A stretch of 64,000 nt of DNA from Rhodoblastus sp963748385 (GTDB taxonomy: Bacteria; Pseudomonadota; Alphaproteobacteria; Rhizobiales; Beijerinckiaceae): the NCBI GenBank assembly GCA_963748385.1, contig CAVVIQ010000020.1, forward strand, positions 124,001 to 188,000. Direction: 5' to 3'. The notes under the pieces are model-generated. The model was not told the DNA's origin, made no database searches, and saw only the letters and a list, made by a program, of their open reading frames with translations. Every line of letters begins with the position of its first letter. The stretch's first letter is position 1. Shown here one piece after another: positions 1 through 8,508 of the stretch. Made by a program: the position numbers and the translations under genes.

Positions 1-41
1 ATCAGCCGCTCGATCTCGGGCCCGGCGATGCGTTCCGCCAT
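1..41 (-). CDS. recR: RecR recombination mediator, N-terminal 13 codons only
   Basis: The minus strand opens with an ATG at 41 and reads MAERIAGPEIERL before the window ends. This matches the conserved start of RecR, the zinc-finger/Toprim protein that loads RecA with RecF and RecO at gaps. It follows dnaX and ybaB in the same direction, which is the usual bacterial order dnaX-ybaB-recR. The zinc finger and Toprim domains lie outside the window, so the call rests on the start peptide plus synteny. Confidence 0.8.
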   Translation of the reverse strand, partial: MAERIAGPEIERL

Positions 42-140
42 CAAAAAGACCTCAAAATCCGCGCCCGAAGGGCGCTAGGAGCGAACGCGACGCCGAGCTG
101 ATGCCAGGGGCGCCAACCGCGCCCGCGCGGGTGGCAAAGC

Positions 141-461
141 CTAAAAAGGCAGTTTCATTCCGGCCGGCAGGCCGAGGCCCGCTGTCATCGCCTTCATCTT
201 CTCTTCGAGCAGGCTTTCCGCCTTGCGTCTCGCGTCGGCATGGGCGGCGACGATCAGGTCTTCGAGAATTTCCTTGTCGTCTTCCTTGAGCAGTGAGGGA
301 TCGATCGAAAGACCCTGGAGCGCGCCCTTCGCGGTCAACGTCACCTTGACCAATCCGCCGCCCGAAAGACCTTCGACGGCGACATTGTCGAGTTCGGCCT
401 GCATTTCGGCCATTTTGGCCTGCATCGCGCCGGCCTTTTTCATCAAACCCATGATGTCCAT
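141..461 (-). CDS. ybaB: YbaB/EbfC nucleoid-associated protein
   Basis: This 106-residue protein has the YbaB/EbfC layout: an N-terminal helix rich in Met, Lys and Gln (MKKAGAMQAKMAEMQAEL), a central beta region with the family signature VEGLSGGGLVKVTL, and a C-terminal helix ending GLGLPAGMKLPF. The family forms dimers that bind DNA, with a role in nucleoid organisation and possibly with RecR. The ATG at 461 abuts the dnaX stop codon, and a GAGGA ribosome-binding site lies inside the end of dnaX, which implies translational coupling. Confidence 0.95.
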   Translation of the reverse strand: MDIMGLMKKAGAMQAKMAEMQAELDNVAVEGLSGGGLVKVTLTAKGALQGLSIDPSLLKEDDKEILEDLIVAAHADARRKAESLLEEKMKAMTAGLGLPAGMKLPF

Positions 462-2285
462 TCACAAATCCTCTTCTTCGGACTCGTCGATATAAGCCAC
501 GTCGTCGGCGGCCGTTTCCGGGCTCTCGGCGGAGGGCGCGGCCGCTTCCGCTTCGCCCCCGCGCACCGCGACGATCACGGCGCCGGGAAACTGGTCGAGG
601 GCAGCGCGCACGAAAGGATGAGCCTGGAGGCCAATCCTTTTTTCATTTTCCGCAGCCTGAGCCTGTTCGATCAGGCTAGGCGCGCCTTCCGCCGAGGACA
701 GGGCGACCATCCAGCGCTGGCCGGTCCAGTCCTGCAATTTGCGGGCGAGCTGCGCCGCAAGGCCGGGCGCGCCGCCGGGCGCGAGGGAATATTCCAGCAC
801 GCCGGGCTCGAAACGGACCAGCCGCACGTCGCGCTCCAGCGCCGCCTTGATCTGGATGTCGCGTTTTTGCGCCGCCAGCGCGACAAGTTCGGCGAAATTA
901 TTGATCGCGACCGTCGGCGGCGCATCGGGCGCGGGCGCGCTTGGCGCGGCGGCGATGACAGTCGCGGCGCGAAGAGAGCCCCTCGGCCCCGGCGCGGGCG
1001 TAGAGGGCGGACGCGAAAGGGCGGGCGGCGACCCGCTGGCGGGCGCGCCAATGAATTTCTTAAGCGCCTCCTCCGGCGTCGGCAGGTCGGCGGCATAAGC
1101 GAGGCGGACCAGAACCATGTCGGCGGCGGCGAGCGGGCGCGGCGAATCCTTCACCTCCTCGACGCCCTTGACCAGGATCTGCCACGCGCGCGACAGCACC
1201 GACATCGAGAGATTTTCTGCGAAAGCGGCCCCGCGCTCGCGCTCGACCTGGGTGGCGACGGGATCGACCACTTTGGGCGCCACCTTGGTCTTGGTGACGA
1301 AATGGACGAAATGCGCCAGATCGACCAGAACCTGGGTCGGATCCGCGCCGGCGTCATATTGCTCCTTGAGATCGGCCAAAGCCGCCGCAATATCGCCCTT
1401 CATCACCGCCTCGAACAGGTCGATCACTCGGGCGCGGTCGGCGAGGCCGAGCATGAGGCGCAGATTCTCGACGCCGATCGGCGCGCCCGCGCCATGGGCT
1501 ATCGCCTGATCGAGCAAGGACAGCGCGTCACGCACCGAGCCTTCCGAGGCGCGGGCGATCAAGGCAAGCGAGTCGGTTTCGATCTCGACCTTTTCCTTGT
1601 CGCAGATATTGGCGAGATGGCGCACCAGCGCCTCGGTCTCGATCCGGCGCAGGTCGAAGCGCAGGCAGCGCGAACGCACGGTCACCGGCACTTTTTCGAT
1701 TTCGGTGGTCGCGAACACGAATTTGACGTGCTCCGGCGGCTCCTCCAGCGTTTTCAACAGACCGTTGAAGGCGGATTTCGAGAGCATGTGGACTTCGTCG
1801 ATAATATAGACCTTGGTGCGCGCCATCGCCGGCTTGTAGCGCGAGCTGTCCACGATCTCCCGGATGTCGTCGATGCTCGTATGGGACGCCGCGTCCATCT
1901 CGATGACATCGACATGGCGCGATTCCATAATCGCCTGGCAATGGACGCCGAGTTCGTCCATGTGGATCGTGGGCTTGTCGATCGCCGGTCGACCGTCGCG
2001 CGCCGGAAGTTCATAATTGAAGGCGCGGGCGAGAATGCGCGCGGTGGTCGTCTTGCCGACCCCGCGCACGCCGGTGAGCATATAGGCTTGGTGGATGCGA
2101 CCGATCTTGAAGGCGTTGGTAAGCGTCTGGACCATCGGCTCCTGGCCGATCAAATCCTCGAAACGCGATGGCCGATATTTTCGCGCGAGCACGCGATAGG
2201 CGGTCTGCGCCGGCTTTTGCGGCGGGTCCGCAAACAGCGCGCTGGACGCGCCGTCAGTCGGATTTGGCGCGGAATCGTCGATCAT
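462..2285 (-). CDS. dnaX: DNA polymerase III subunits tau/gamma
   Basis: This 607-residue clamp-loader ATPase carries a Walker A motif (GVRGVGKT, about residues 72-79), a Walker B DEVH (163-166) and a sensor/arginine-finger region (TVRSRCLRFDL). The C-terminal part is proline- and alanine-rich, as in tau. It would power loading of the beta clamp (dnaN is at 59-60 kb). In the segment between residues about 90 and 117, where E. coli DnaX has four zinc-binding cysteines, only one cysteine remains (GVHCQAI). From memory this loss is shared by Rhizobiales relatives. No A-rich slippery frameshift signal for a separate gamma form was seen. Confidence 0.97.
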   Translation of the reverse strand: MIDDSAPNPTDGASSALFADPPQKPAQTAYRVLARKYRPSRFEDLIGQEPMVQTLTNAFKIGRIHQAYMLTGVRGVGKTTTARILARAFNYELPARDGRPAIDKPTIHMDELGVHCQAIMESRHVDVIEMDAASHTSIDDIREIVDSSRYKPAMARTKVYIIDEVHMLSKSAFNGLLKTLEEPPEHVKFVFATTEIEKVPVTVRSRCLRFDLRRIETEALVRHLANICDKEKVEIETDSLALIARASEGSVRDALSLLDQAIAHGAGAPIGVENLRLMLGLADRARVIDLFEAVMKGDIAAALADLKEQYDAGADPTQVLVDLAHFVHFVTKTKVAPKVVDPVATQVERERGAAFAENLSMSVLSRAWQILVKGVEEVKDSPRPLAAADMVLVRLAYAADLPTPEEALKKFIGAPASGSPPALSRPPSTPAPGPRGSLRAATVIAAAPSAPAPDAPPTVAINNFAELVALAAQKRDIQIKAALERDVRLVRFEPGVLEYSLAPGGAPGLAAQLARKLQDWTGQRWMVALSSAEGAPSLIEQAQAAENEKRIGLQAHPFVRAALDQFPGAVIVAVRGGEAEAAAPSAESPETAADDVAYIDESEEEDL

Positions 2286-2380
2286 CGAACCGCCGTGATA
2301 AGGCGCCAGCGGTCGTCAGGCGCGCAAAAATTCCGGGAACAGGCCGCTTTCCGCATGACTCACGCCAAACCGGCCAGAGT

Positions 2381-2474
2381 GGGAGGTTGGACGAAGACCC
2401 GCCCATTCTCGTTAGGGCTGCTTCCTTCCGGACCTGACCCGGTTGGCGAGTGGAACGTCCACCGCCAACCTCCC
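2381..2474 (-). ncRNA. ffs: Signal recognition particle 4.5S-type RNA
   Basis: On the minus strand the segment contains the SRP RNA domain IV core GGTCAGGTCCGGAAGGAAGC followed by AGCC (about 2416-2439), which is the Ffh-binding site of bacterial SRP RNA. The ends pair perfectly over 10 bp: 2381-2390 (gggaggttgg) with 2465-2474 (ccaacctccc). This gives a closed hairpin of about 94 nt, a normal size for the short bacterial form. It lies in the gap between dnaX and the HIT gene, reading in the dnaX direction. The exact 5' and 3' ends are estimated from the pairing. Confidence 0.94.
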
Positions 2475-2566
2475 GCCGCTTATTTGGACTATGATGGGCT
2501 TTCGCGCAAGGGGGACGCTTGTCCCGATCGCCCGAAGGCGCTACCCACGCACCGCCAGGAGGCGCC

Positions 2567-2983
2567 ATGATCTTCGCCCTCGACCCCCGTCTCGCCGCCG
2601 ACACTTTTGCGGTTGGCGATCTGCCGCTGAGCCGCGTCCTTTTGATGAAGGACAGCCGGTTTCCCTGGCTGATCCTGGTCCCGCGCCGCGCGAATTTGAG
2701 CGAGTTGCACGATCTCTCCCCGCAAGAGCGCGCGACCCTGGTCGACGAAGCGGCGCTCGTGGGCGAAAAGCTCAAAAATCTGACCGGGGCGAACAAGGTC
2801 AATATTGGCGCGCTGGGCAATATCGTGGCCCAGCTTCATGTCCATGTCGTCGCCCGCTTCGAGGGCGACGCGGCCTGGCCCGGCCCGGTCTGGGGCGCCG
2901 GCAAGGCCGAGCCTTATGCGCCCGAAGCGGCGAAGGAAAGGGTCCGCGCCGTGGCCGCCATGCTCGGGCTGGACGGCGCATGA
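2567..2983 (+). CDS. HIT-family nucleotide-binding hydrolase
   Basis: This is a 138-residue HIT-domain protein. The ATG at 2567 is chosen because AGGAGG lies just upstream of it; an in-frame ATG at 2519 has no such site. The active-site strand reads QLHVHVVAR. In the canonical pattern H-x-H-x-H-x-x the first His is replaced by Gln, while the middle (nucleophilic) and last His are kept. HIT proteins hydrolyse or transfer nucleotide phosphoramidates or dinucleoside polyphosphates; the substrate here is unknown. Its stop overlaps the start of nudC (ATGA), so the two nucleotide-cleaving enzymes are probably co-translated. Confidence 0.9.
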   Translation: MIFALDPRLAADTFAVGDLPLSRVLLMKDSRFPWLILVPRRANLSELHDLSPQERATLVDEAALVGEKLKNLTGANKVNIGALGNIVAQLHVHVVARFEGDAAWPGPVWGAGKAEPYAPEAAKERVRAVAAMLGLDGA

Positions 2984-3945
2984 GTTCTTGCGATCTCGAT
3001 ACCGGCTTCGCCGGCAATCCGCTCGACCGGCTGTCGCGGGCCCGCGAGAATTCCGCGCTGCTCGCCGAACTTGCCGCCGCGCCTGACGCCCGTGCGGTGG
3101 TTTTGGTCCAGTCCATGCCGGTGCTGCGTCTTGCGGGCGAGGCTCTCTCGTCCCTCCATCCGCTCGCGGCGGCGCGCGCCTTCGGCGCCATGCGGGAAGA
3201 GGTTCTGCTGGGGCGCGATGGAAACGGGCCGGTTTTCGCCTTGCTGCTGCCCGACGATGCGGCCCAGGCGGATGAACCGACCGACGCCGCAGCCTTCGTC
3301 GATCAGCGCCGCCTGATCCTGCCGGCTTTTCCCGCGCTGCAAATTCGTGATCTGCGCCCGCTGGCCAACAAGGCCGCCCTGCCCCGCGCCGAAATCGCGC
3401 TCCTCGCCCAGGCCAAGGCGATCCTGCATTTTCACGCCCATCATTCTTTCTGCCCGCGCTGCGGCGCGCCGACCCGTTCGTCGCAAGGCGGCTGGCGGCG
3501 GGATTGCCCGGCCTGCGGCGCCAGACATTTTCCGCGCGCCGATCCGGTGGCGATCATGAATGTCGTGGACGGCGATTTCTGCCTGCTCGGGCGCCAGAAA
3601 ATATTCCCCGAAGGCATGTATTCCTGCCTCGCGGGTTTTGTCGAAGGTGGCGAGACTCTCGAAGAAACGGTGCGGCGCGAGGTGATGGAGGAGGCCGGCG
3701 TCCGCGTCGGCGCGGTGCGCTATGTCGCTTCCCAGCCATGGCCGTTCCCGGCCTCGATCATGGTCGGTTGCGAGGCTCAAGCCTTGTCGCGCGAGATCGT
3801 CCTCGACCGCGCCGAGCTTGAGGATTGCCGCTGGTTCAGCCGCGCCGAGGTTTTGGCCATGCTCGAAGGGCGTCACGAACGCGGGTTTTTCGCGCCCAAT
3901 CCTATCGCCATCGCCCACACATTGCTGGCGCACTGGCTCAGATAA
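2980..3945 (+). CDS. nudC: NADH pyrophosphatase (Nudix) / NAD-RNA decapping type
   Basis: This 321-residue protein has the NudC architecture. A zinc ribbon has Cys158, Cys161, Cys176 and Cys179. A complete Nudix box starts at Gly219 (Glu225, then REVMEEAG at 233-240). The NudC signature SQPWPFP follows at 251-257. The family cleaves NAD(H) to NMN(H) plus AMP and removes NAD caps from RNA. The start overlaps the HIT gene by four bases. Its 3' end overlaps the convergent pabC-like gene by 8 nt. Confidence 0.95.
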   Translation: MSSCDLDTGFAGNPLDRLSRARENSALLAELAAAPDARAVVLVQSMPVLRLAGEALSSLHPLAAARAFGAMREEVLLGRDGNGPVFALLLPDDAAQADEPTDAAAFVDQRRLILPAFPALQIRDLRPLANKAALPRAEIALLAQAKAILHFHAHHSFCPRCGAPTRSSQGGWRRDCPACGARHFPRADPVAIMNVVDGDFCLLGRQKIFPEGMYSCLAGFVEGGETLEETVRREVMEEAGVRVGAVRYVASQPWPFPASIMVGCEAQALSREIVLDRAELEDCRWFSRAEVLAMLEGRHERGFFAPNPIAIAHTLLAHWLR

Positions 3946-4567
3946 GTTGGGCGCGCAGCAGACCGCGCAGCGAATTGCCGATCAGAAAATCCTCGGCAAG
4001 GTCGGCAAGCCGCAGGATTTTTCCGCGGGCGCGGCCTTGGGCGAGAAGATGGGCTCGCAGCACCCCGGGCAGCAGGCCGCATTCAAGGGGCGGCGTCAAC
4101 AGCGCGCCGTCGCGTTTGACGAAGATATTGGCGCGCGCGCCCTCGCAGACTTCGTCGCGCTCGTTGAGAAAAATCACTTCATCTGCGGCGGAGGCCGCGA
4201 GGGCGTCCTCGTAGAGCGCGCGGCGGGTGGTCTTGTGGCGCAGCAGAGGATCGCGCGAGTCGAATTTTTGCGCCGCCACCGCAACACGCCAGATTTTTTG
4301 CGGCGGATCGGGGGAGAATGGCGCGGCGGCGGTTTCGATCGCGCCGTCGCGAGACAGGACCAGCCGCACACGCAGGGCTGGCGTCGCGGCGCCGTCGCAA
4401 GCCTGAGCGACCGCGCGTTCAAAATTTTCCGGCGCGAAGGAAAATCCCAAAGCCGCCGCCGAGGCGGCCATGCGGGCGCGATGGCCCTCCAGCAGCCAGA
4501 AACCGGCGTCGCGCGTCCACAAGAACGTTTCGATCAGACCGTCAGGAAGCGCGCTTTCAGCAGACAT
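3938..4567 (-). CDS. pabC: Class IV aminotransferase, probable aminodeoxychorismate lyase
   Basis: This is a 209-residue fold-type IV PLP protein, short for the family. It shows the class IV features RHKTTRRALYEDAL, which contains the likely PLP lysine, and DEVIFLNERDEVCEGARANIFV, split here only in description. The C-terminal block ends ECGLLPGVLR. It directly follows pabB on the same strand and overlaps it by 34 nt, which supports a role in releasing p-aminobenzoate and pyruvate from aminodeoxychorismate for folate synthesis. In many relatives the two are fused. The assignment over other class IV aminotransferases rests on this context. Confidence 0.8.
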   Translation of the reverse strand: MSAESALPDGLIETFLWTRDAGFWLLEGHRARMAASAAALGFSFAPENFERAVAQACDGAATPALRVRLVLSRDGAIETAAAPFSPDPPQKIWRVAVAAQKFDSRDPLLRHKTTRRALYEDALAASAADEVIFLNERDEVCEGARANIFVKRDGALLTPPLECGLLPGVLRAHLLAQGRARGKILRLADLAEDFLIGNSLRGLLRAQLI

Positions 4568-5649
4568 TCCTCATATTCCTCTCGCGCGCGCGAATCCGCG
4601 ACCACCGCCGAGCCGACCGGGCAGGAAAAAAATCCCTCCGGCGACAAGGTCAGAGTGCGGATGGCGACATTGAAGCGCATGCCGCCGCCCGGCGCGATCA
4701 CGCCTATGGCCCCGCAATAGACGCCGCGGGCAAAAGATTCCTGTTCGGCGATGATCTCCATCGCCCTGATCTTGGGCGCTCCGGTGACCGAGCCACAGGG
4801 AAAAAGCCCCGAGAAAATTTCGTGGAGCGAAAGTTTTTCCCGCATCCGCGCCTCAACGCCCGAGGTCATCTGGTGCAAGGTGGGAAAGGTTTCGACCGAG
4901 AAAAGGTCCGAGACTCGCACTGATCCGATTTCCGACAGCCGGCCGATGTCATTGCGCAAAAGATCGACGATCATCAGGTTTTCGGCGCGGTTCTTTTCGT
5001 CGCGCGCCAGCGCCTCGGCGAGCGCCCGATCTTCCGCCGCCGTCGCGCCGCGCGGCGCGGTGCCCTTCATCGGCCGCGCGAAAATCTTTCCTCCGCGCGT
5101 CGAAAAGAAATTTTCCGGTGACAGAGAGAGAATAATGTCGTCGCCGAGCGCCACGACCCCGCCGCGCGCGACCGGCTGGCGCGCGCGCAAGCTCCGATAA
5201 AGCTCGACCGGCGCGCCCCGCCAACGGCCAAAGACTGGAAAGGTGAGGTTGATCTGATAGACATCGCCGCCGGCGATATAGTCGCGGCAGGCGAAGAAGC
5301 GCCGCTCGTAATCCGCGAAATCCCAGGCCGGATTCAAATCCTCCACGGCGCCGCCAGCCGGCGCGTCCAAGGGCGGCGCCGGCCGCGGGGCGTCGAAGAC
5401 GCCGAACAGGAGGAGCGGCTTGTCCGGAGCGGGTCTCAGCAGCGGCGTAAGGCGCGGTTCAAGAGCGTAGCCGCATTCATAGGCCAGAAAGCCGGCGACA
5501 TGAAAACCTTCGTAGCCGGCCTCCTCCAGTGCGGCGAAAGCCCGCCCAACCTCCTCGGCGCGATAGGCCGCGACAATCCTGCGCGGCGCGACGAACAACA
5601 TCGCCCCGCAGGATTCGCGGTCCTCGATCAAGCAAAAAGGCGCGTCCAT
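4534..5649 (-). CDS. pabB: Aminodeoxychorismate synthase component I
   Basis: This 371-residue chorismate-utilising enzyme contains the catalytic block ARPMKGTAPRG. The Lys in this motif is typical of PabB, whereas anthranilate synthase has Ala there. Other family motifs are AENLMIVDLLRNDIGR, FPCGSVTGAPKIRAMEII and the C-terminal GSAVVADS. It converts chorismate to 4-amino-4-deoxychorismate using ammonia from a glutaminase not present in this window. The ATG at 5649 is preferred over a TTG at 5655. The downstream pabC-like gene overlaps by 34 nt, an unusually long overlap that suggests a recently split or alternatively fused pabBC. Confidence 0.92.
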   Translation of the reverse strand: MDAPFCLIEDRESCGAMLFVAPRRIVAAYRAEEVGRAFAALEEAGYEGFHVAGFLAYECGYALEPRLTPLLRPAPDKPLLLFGVFDAPRPAPPLDAPAGGAVEDLNPAWDFADYERRFFACRDYIAGGDVYQINLTFPVFGRWRGAPVELYRSLRARQPVARGGVVALGDDIILSLSPENFFSTRGGKIFARPMKGTAPRGATAAEDRALAEALARDEKNRAENLMIVDLLRNDIGRLSEIGSVRVSDLFSVETFPTLHQMTSGVEARMREKLSLHEIFSGLFPCGSVTGAPKIRAMEIIAEQESFARGVYCGAIGVIAPGGGMRFNVAIRTLTLSPEGFFSCPVGSAVVADSRAREEYEECLLKARFLTV

Positions 5650-5758
5650 TGGCAAGCCGAGGGGCGTGACGGGGAACCTTTCCTAGCCGCAACCGGCGCG
5701 ACGGTCGAGTTTTTGGATGGCCGCGGCGCGACGGTCGGGCCGCGGCGCGCGCAAAACA

Positions 5759-6871
5759 CTATTGCGCGGCCTCGTAAAAATCCCCTCCGTCGTCGCGGGA
5801 AAAATCGATGCGGTCGATGCGGTCGCCGGTCCGGCCGATTTTTTCGGAAGAAACCAGGATCGCGGAAAGGTCTTCCTGGGACTGCCGGAAATGGCTTTCG
5901 AGCTTCAGGACGCGCTGGCGCAGCCGCGAAACGTCCTCGACCAAACGACGGGTTTCAGCCTGGATGACATGGGCCTGATCGCGCACCAGAGCGTCGCGCA
6001 CCAAGGCCTGCAAGACCTGGATCGCCATCAGCAGCAGCGAGGGCGAGACGATCAGCACCCTAGCGCGATGGGCTTTCTGGATCACGTCGTCGAAAAATTG
6101 GTGCAATTCGGCAAAAAGCGATTCCGATGGCACGAACAGGATCGCCACGTCCTGGGTCTCGCCCGGCAGGAGATAACGCTCCGACACGTCCTTGACATGT
6201 TTGGCGAGATCGGCGCGCACCCGCGCCTGCGCCGCCCTTTTTTCCGCTTCGTTCCGAGCTTCCTTGAGCGCGGAAAAGGCTTCGAGCGGAAATTTCGCGT
6301 CCACCGCCAGGATCTTGTCGTCGCCGGGCAGTTTTAAGGCGCAATCGGGCCGGGCGCCGGTCGAGAGCGTGTGCTGGAAGTGAAAAGCATTGGCGGGCAG
6401 CGCGTCGCGAATGATCGCTTCCATTCGCCCCTGGCCGAAGGCGCCGCGGGTCTGCTTGTTGGCGAAAATTTCCTTGAGCCCCACCACTTCCTCGGTGAGG
6501 CCGACGAGATTTCTTTGCGCGGCGTCGATCAGAGCGAGCCTTTCGTTGAGCGCGCTCAAATTGACCAAAGTGGCGCGGGCGGAAGTCTCCAGCCGCTCGT
6601 TGACGCGATGGGTCGAGGAATCGAGCTTTTCCGTCACCGCGCGGGCGAAATCGGCCTGACGGCCGCCAAGGATTTCGGCCAGCGTTTGCAACCGTCCGGC
6701 CAACTCGGCGTGCGAGCGCGCCAAAACAGCCATCCGCGCCTCATCCCGCGCCCGCCCGCCGCCGCGCGCGAAAAAAGCCAGCGCCAGCAACGCCAGGAAG
6801 GCGAGCGCGGCGGCGAGTTCATAGGTCGTGACCGGAAAATCGAGAATCTCGAACAGAAGCCGATTCGTCAT
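5759..6871 (-). CDS. rmuC: RmuC-family DNA recombination protein
   Basis: This 370-residue protein has a single N-terminal membrane segment (about residues 15-35), then a long helical, probably coiled-coil region. A nuclease-like RmuC domain follows with the motifs GRMEAIIRDALP, VDAKFPLEAF and VAILFVPSESLFAEL. RmuC limits DNA inversions between short inverted repeats and is predicted to be a membrane-anchored nuclease. The start is the ATG at 6871, because the reading frame further upstream runs antisense through def and fmt and has no domain content. It is divergent from def, separated by 126 nt. Confidence 0.93.
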   Translation of the reverse strand: MTNRLLFEILDFPVTTYELAAALAFLALLALAFFARGGGRARDEARMAVLARSHAELAGRLQTLAEILGGRQADFARAVTEKLDSSTHRVNERLETSARATLVNLSALNERLALIDAAQRNLVGLTEEVVGLKEIFANKQTRGAFGQGRMEAIIRDALPANAFHFQHTLSTGARPDCALKLPGDDKILAVDAKFPLEAFSALKEARNEAEKRAAQARVRADLAKHVKDVSERYLLPGETQDVAILFVPSESLFAELHQFFDDVIQKAHRARVLIVSPSLLLMAIQVLQALVRDALVRDQAHVIQAETRRLVEDVSRLRQRVLKLESHFRQSQEDLSAILVSSEKIGRTGDRIDRIDFSRDDGGDFYEAAQ

Positions 6872-6997
6872 GATGCGATCCAAGCAGGAAATCCTGAACA
6901 AAGATAGAACATTTTGATGAAAAGGGCATGCGGCCCATTTGACGCCTCCGCCGCGCGCCCTTATCTCAGGATTCAATTCCTGTGAGAGCTTGCGTGA

Positions 6998-7552
6998 ATG
7001 GCCAAACGTCCGATCCTGTGCCTTCCCGATCCCCGCCTGCGCGCCGTCAGCCAGAATGTCGGCGTGGTGGACGAGTCCGTTCGCGCCCTGATGGATGACA
7101 TGCTGGAGACCATGTATGACGCGCCGGGCATCGGGCTTGCCGCGATCCAGATCGGCGTCGCCAAACGGGTCATCGTGATCGACCTCGCCAAGAAGGACGA
7201 GGAGCCGGCGCCGATGTTCTTCGCCGATCCCGAAATCCTGGAACATTCGGAAGACCAGTCGATCTATGAGGAAGGCTGTCTCTCGGTGCCGGAATATTAC
7301 GAGGAGGTGAGCCGGCCCGCCAAGGTCCGCGTGCGCTTCATCGATCGCGACAACCAGCGCCGCGAGATCGAGGCGGAAGGTCTGCTGGCGACCTGCCTCC
7401 AGCATGAGATCGACCATCTCGACGGCAAATTGTTCATCGACCATCTGTCGCGGCTGAAGCGCGAGCGCGCGATCAAGAAATTCTCGAAAGCCGCGCGCCT
7501 CAACGAACCTTCCGCGCCACGCGCGCCGGAAATCCGCGAAAGGCTGGGCTGA
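6998..7552 (+). CDS. def: Peptide deformylase
   Basis: This 184-residue protein has the three deformylase motifs in order: GIGLAAIQIG (44-53), EGCLSVPEYY with metal ligand Cys94, and QHEIDHLDG with metal ligands His136 and His140 and catalytic Glu137. It removes the formyl group from nascent N-terminal methionine. It lies 6 nt before fmt, so formylation and deformylation are encoded together. Confidence 0.98.
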   Translation: MAKRPILCLPDPRLRAVSQNVGVVDESVRALMDDMLETMYDAPGIGLAAIQIGVAKRVIVIDLAKKDEEPAPMFFADPEILEHSEDQSIYEEGCLSVPEYYEEVSRPAKVRVRFIDRDNQRREIEAEGLLATCLQHEIDHLDGKLFIDHLSRLKRERAIKKFSKAARLNEPSAPRAPEIRERLG

Positions 7553-7558
7553 CCATCC

Positions 7559-8508
7559 ATGCGCGTCATTTTCATGGGCACGCCGGATTTCGCGCTGGCG
7601 CCGCTGGCCGAAATCTTTGGCCGCGGCCATGAGATCGTGGCGGTCTATACCCGCGCGCCGAAGCCAGCCGGACGGCGCGGGCTGGAGCTGACGCCCTCGC
7701 CCGTCCATGCGGCGGCGGAAAGATACGGCCTGAAAGTCCTGACGCCCAAGAATTTCCGCGAACCGGAAACCGTCGAAGAATTCCGCGCTCTGGACGCCGA
7801 TGTCGCGGTGGTGGCGGCCTATGGGCTGATCCTGCCGAAAGACGTGCTGGAGGCGCCGAAACAGGGCTGCCTCAATCTCCATGCCTCGTTGCTGCCGCGC
7901 TGGCGCGGCGCGGCGCCGATCCAGCGCGCGATCATGGCCGGCGACCGCGAGACCGGCGTCGAGGTCATGAAAATGGAGGAAGGGCTCGACACCGGCCCGA
8001 TCGCCATGGCGGAAAAGCTCCCGATAACCCCCGACATGACCGCCGGCGAGGCTCATGATCGGCTCTCGGCCCTCGGCGCCGATCTGATCGGCCGCGCTTT
8101 GGCGGCGCTGGAGCGCGGCGGGCTGCAATTCACGCCACAAGCGCAAGAGGGCGTGGTTTACGCCAGAAAGATCGACAAGGCCGAGGCGCGGATCGATTTT
8201 TCGCGGGATTCGGCGGAACTGCAAAATCTCATTCGCGGCCTTTCGCCCTTTCCCGGCGCTTTTTTCGAGGCCGATTTAGGCAAGGGGCTTGAGCGGGTGA
8301 AAATTTTGCGCGCCGCGCGGGCGCAAGGCGAGGGACAGCCGGGCGAAATTCTCGATGAAACGCCGCGTGTCGCCTGCGGCGAAGGGGCCTTGGCTCTGCT
8401 GGAGGTTCAGCGCGCGGGGCGGGGACCGACCTCCGGCGCGGAGTTTTTCGTGGCGCGCGGCTCGCCGTCGGCGACGTTCTGGTTCAAGCCCGACATGCCG
8501 CGCTTTAA
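7559..8508 (+). CDS. fmt: Methionyl-tRNA formyltransferase, probable frameshift near 8444-8449
   Basis: The protein starts MRVIFMGTPDFA and has the catalytic Asn106, His108 and Asp144 (NLHASLLPRWRGAAP and EEGLDTGPIAM). It formylates initiator Met-tRNA. As read, the frame has no stop and runs straight into truA. At 8444-8448 there is a run of five T. If this were six T, the frame would read EFFRGARLAVGDVL, a typical Fmt C-terminus, and would stop at TAA 8506-8508, overlapping the truA ATG by 14 nt. The end given here is that corrected stop. The normal gene therefore seems to have lost one base, in the organism or in the assembly. Confidence 0.9.

Noticed and set aside
618..2570. A 650-codon plus-strand frame opposite dnaX
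   Set aside because: It is antisense to dnaX, with low-complexity Arg/Gly composition and no recognisable motif; it also runs over the SRP RNA gene.
6872..8224. A 450-codon N-terminal extension of the rmuC frame
   Set aside because: The extension is antisense to def and fmt, has no family similarity, and the RmuC membrane anchor starts naturally at the ATG 6871.
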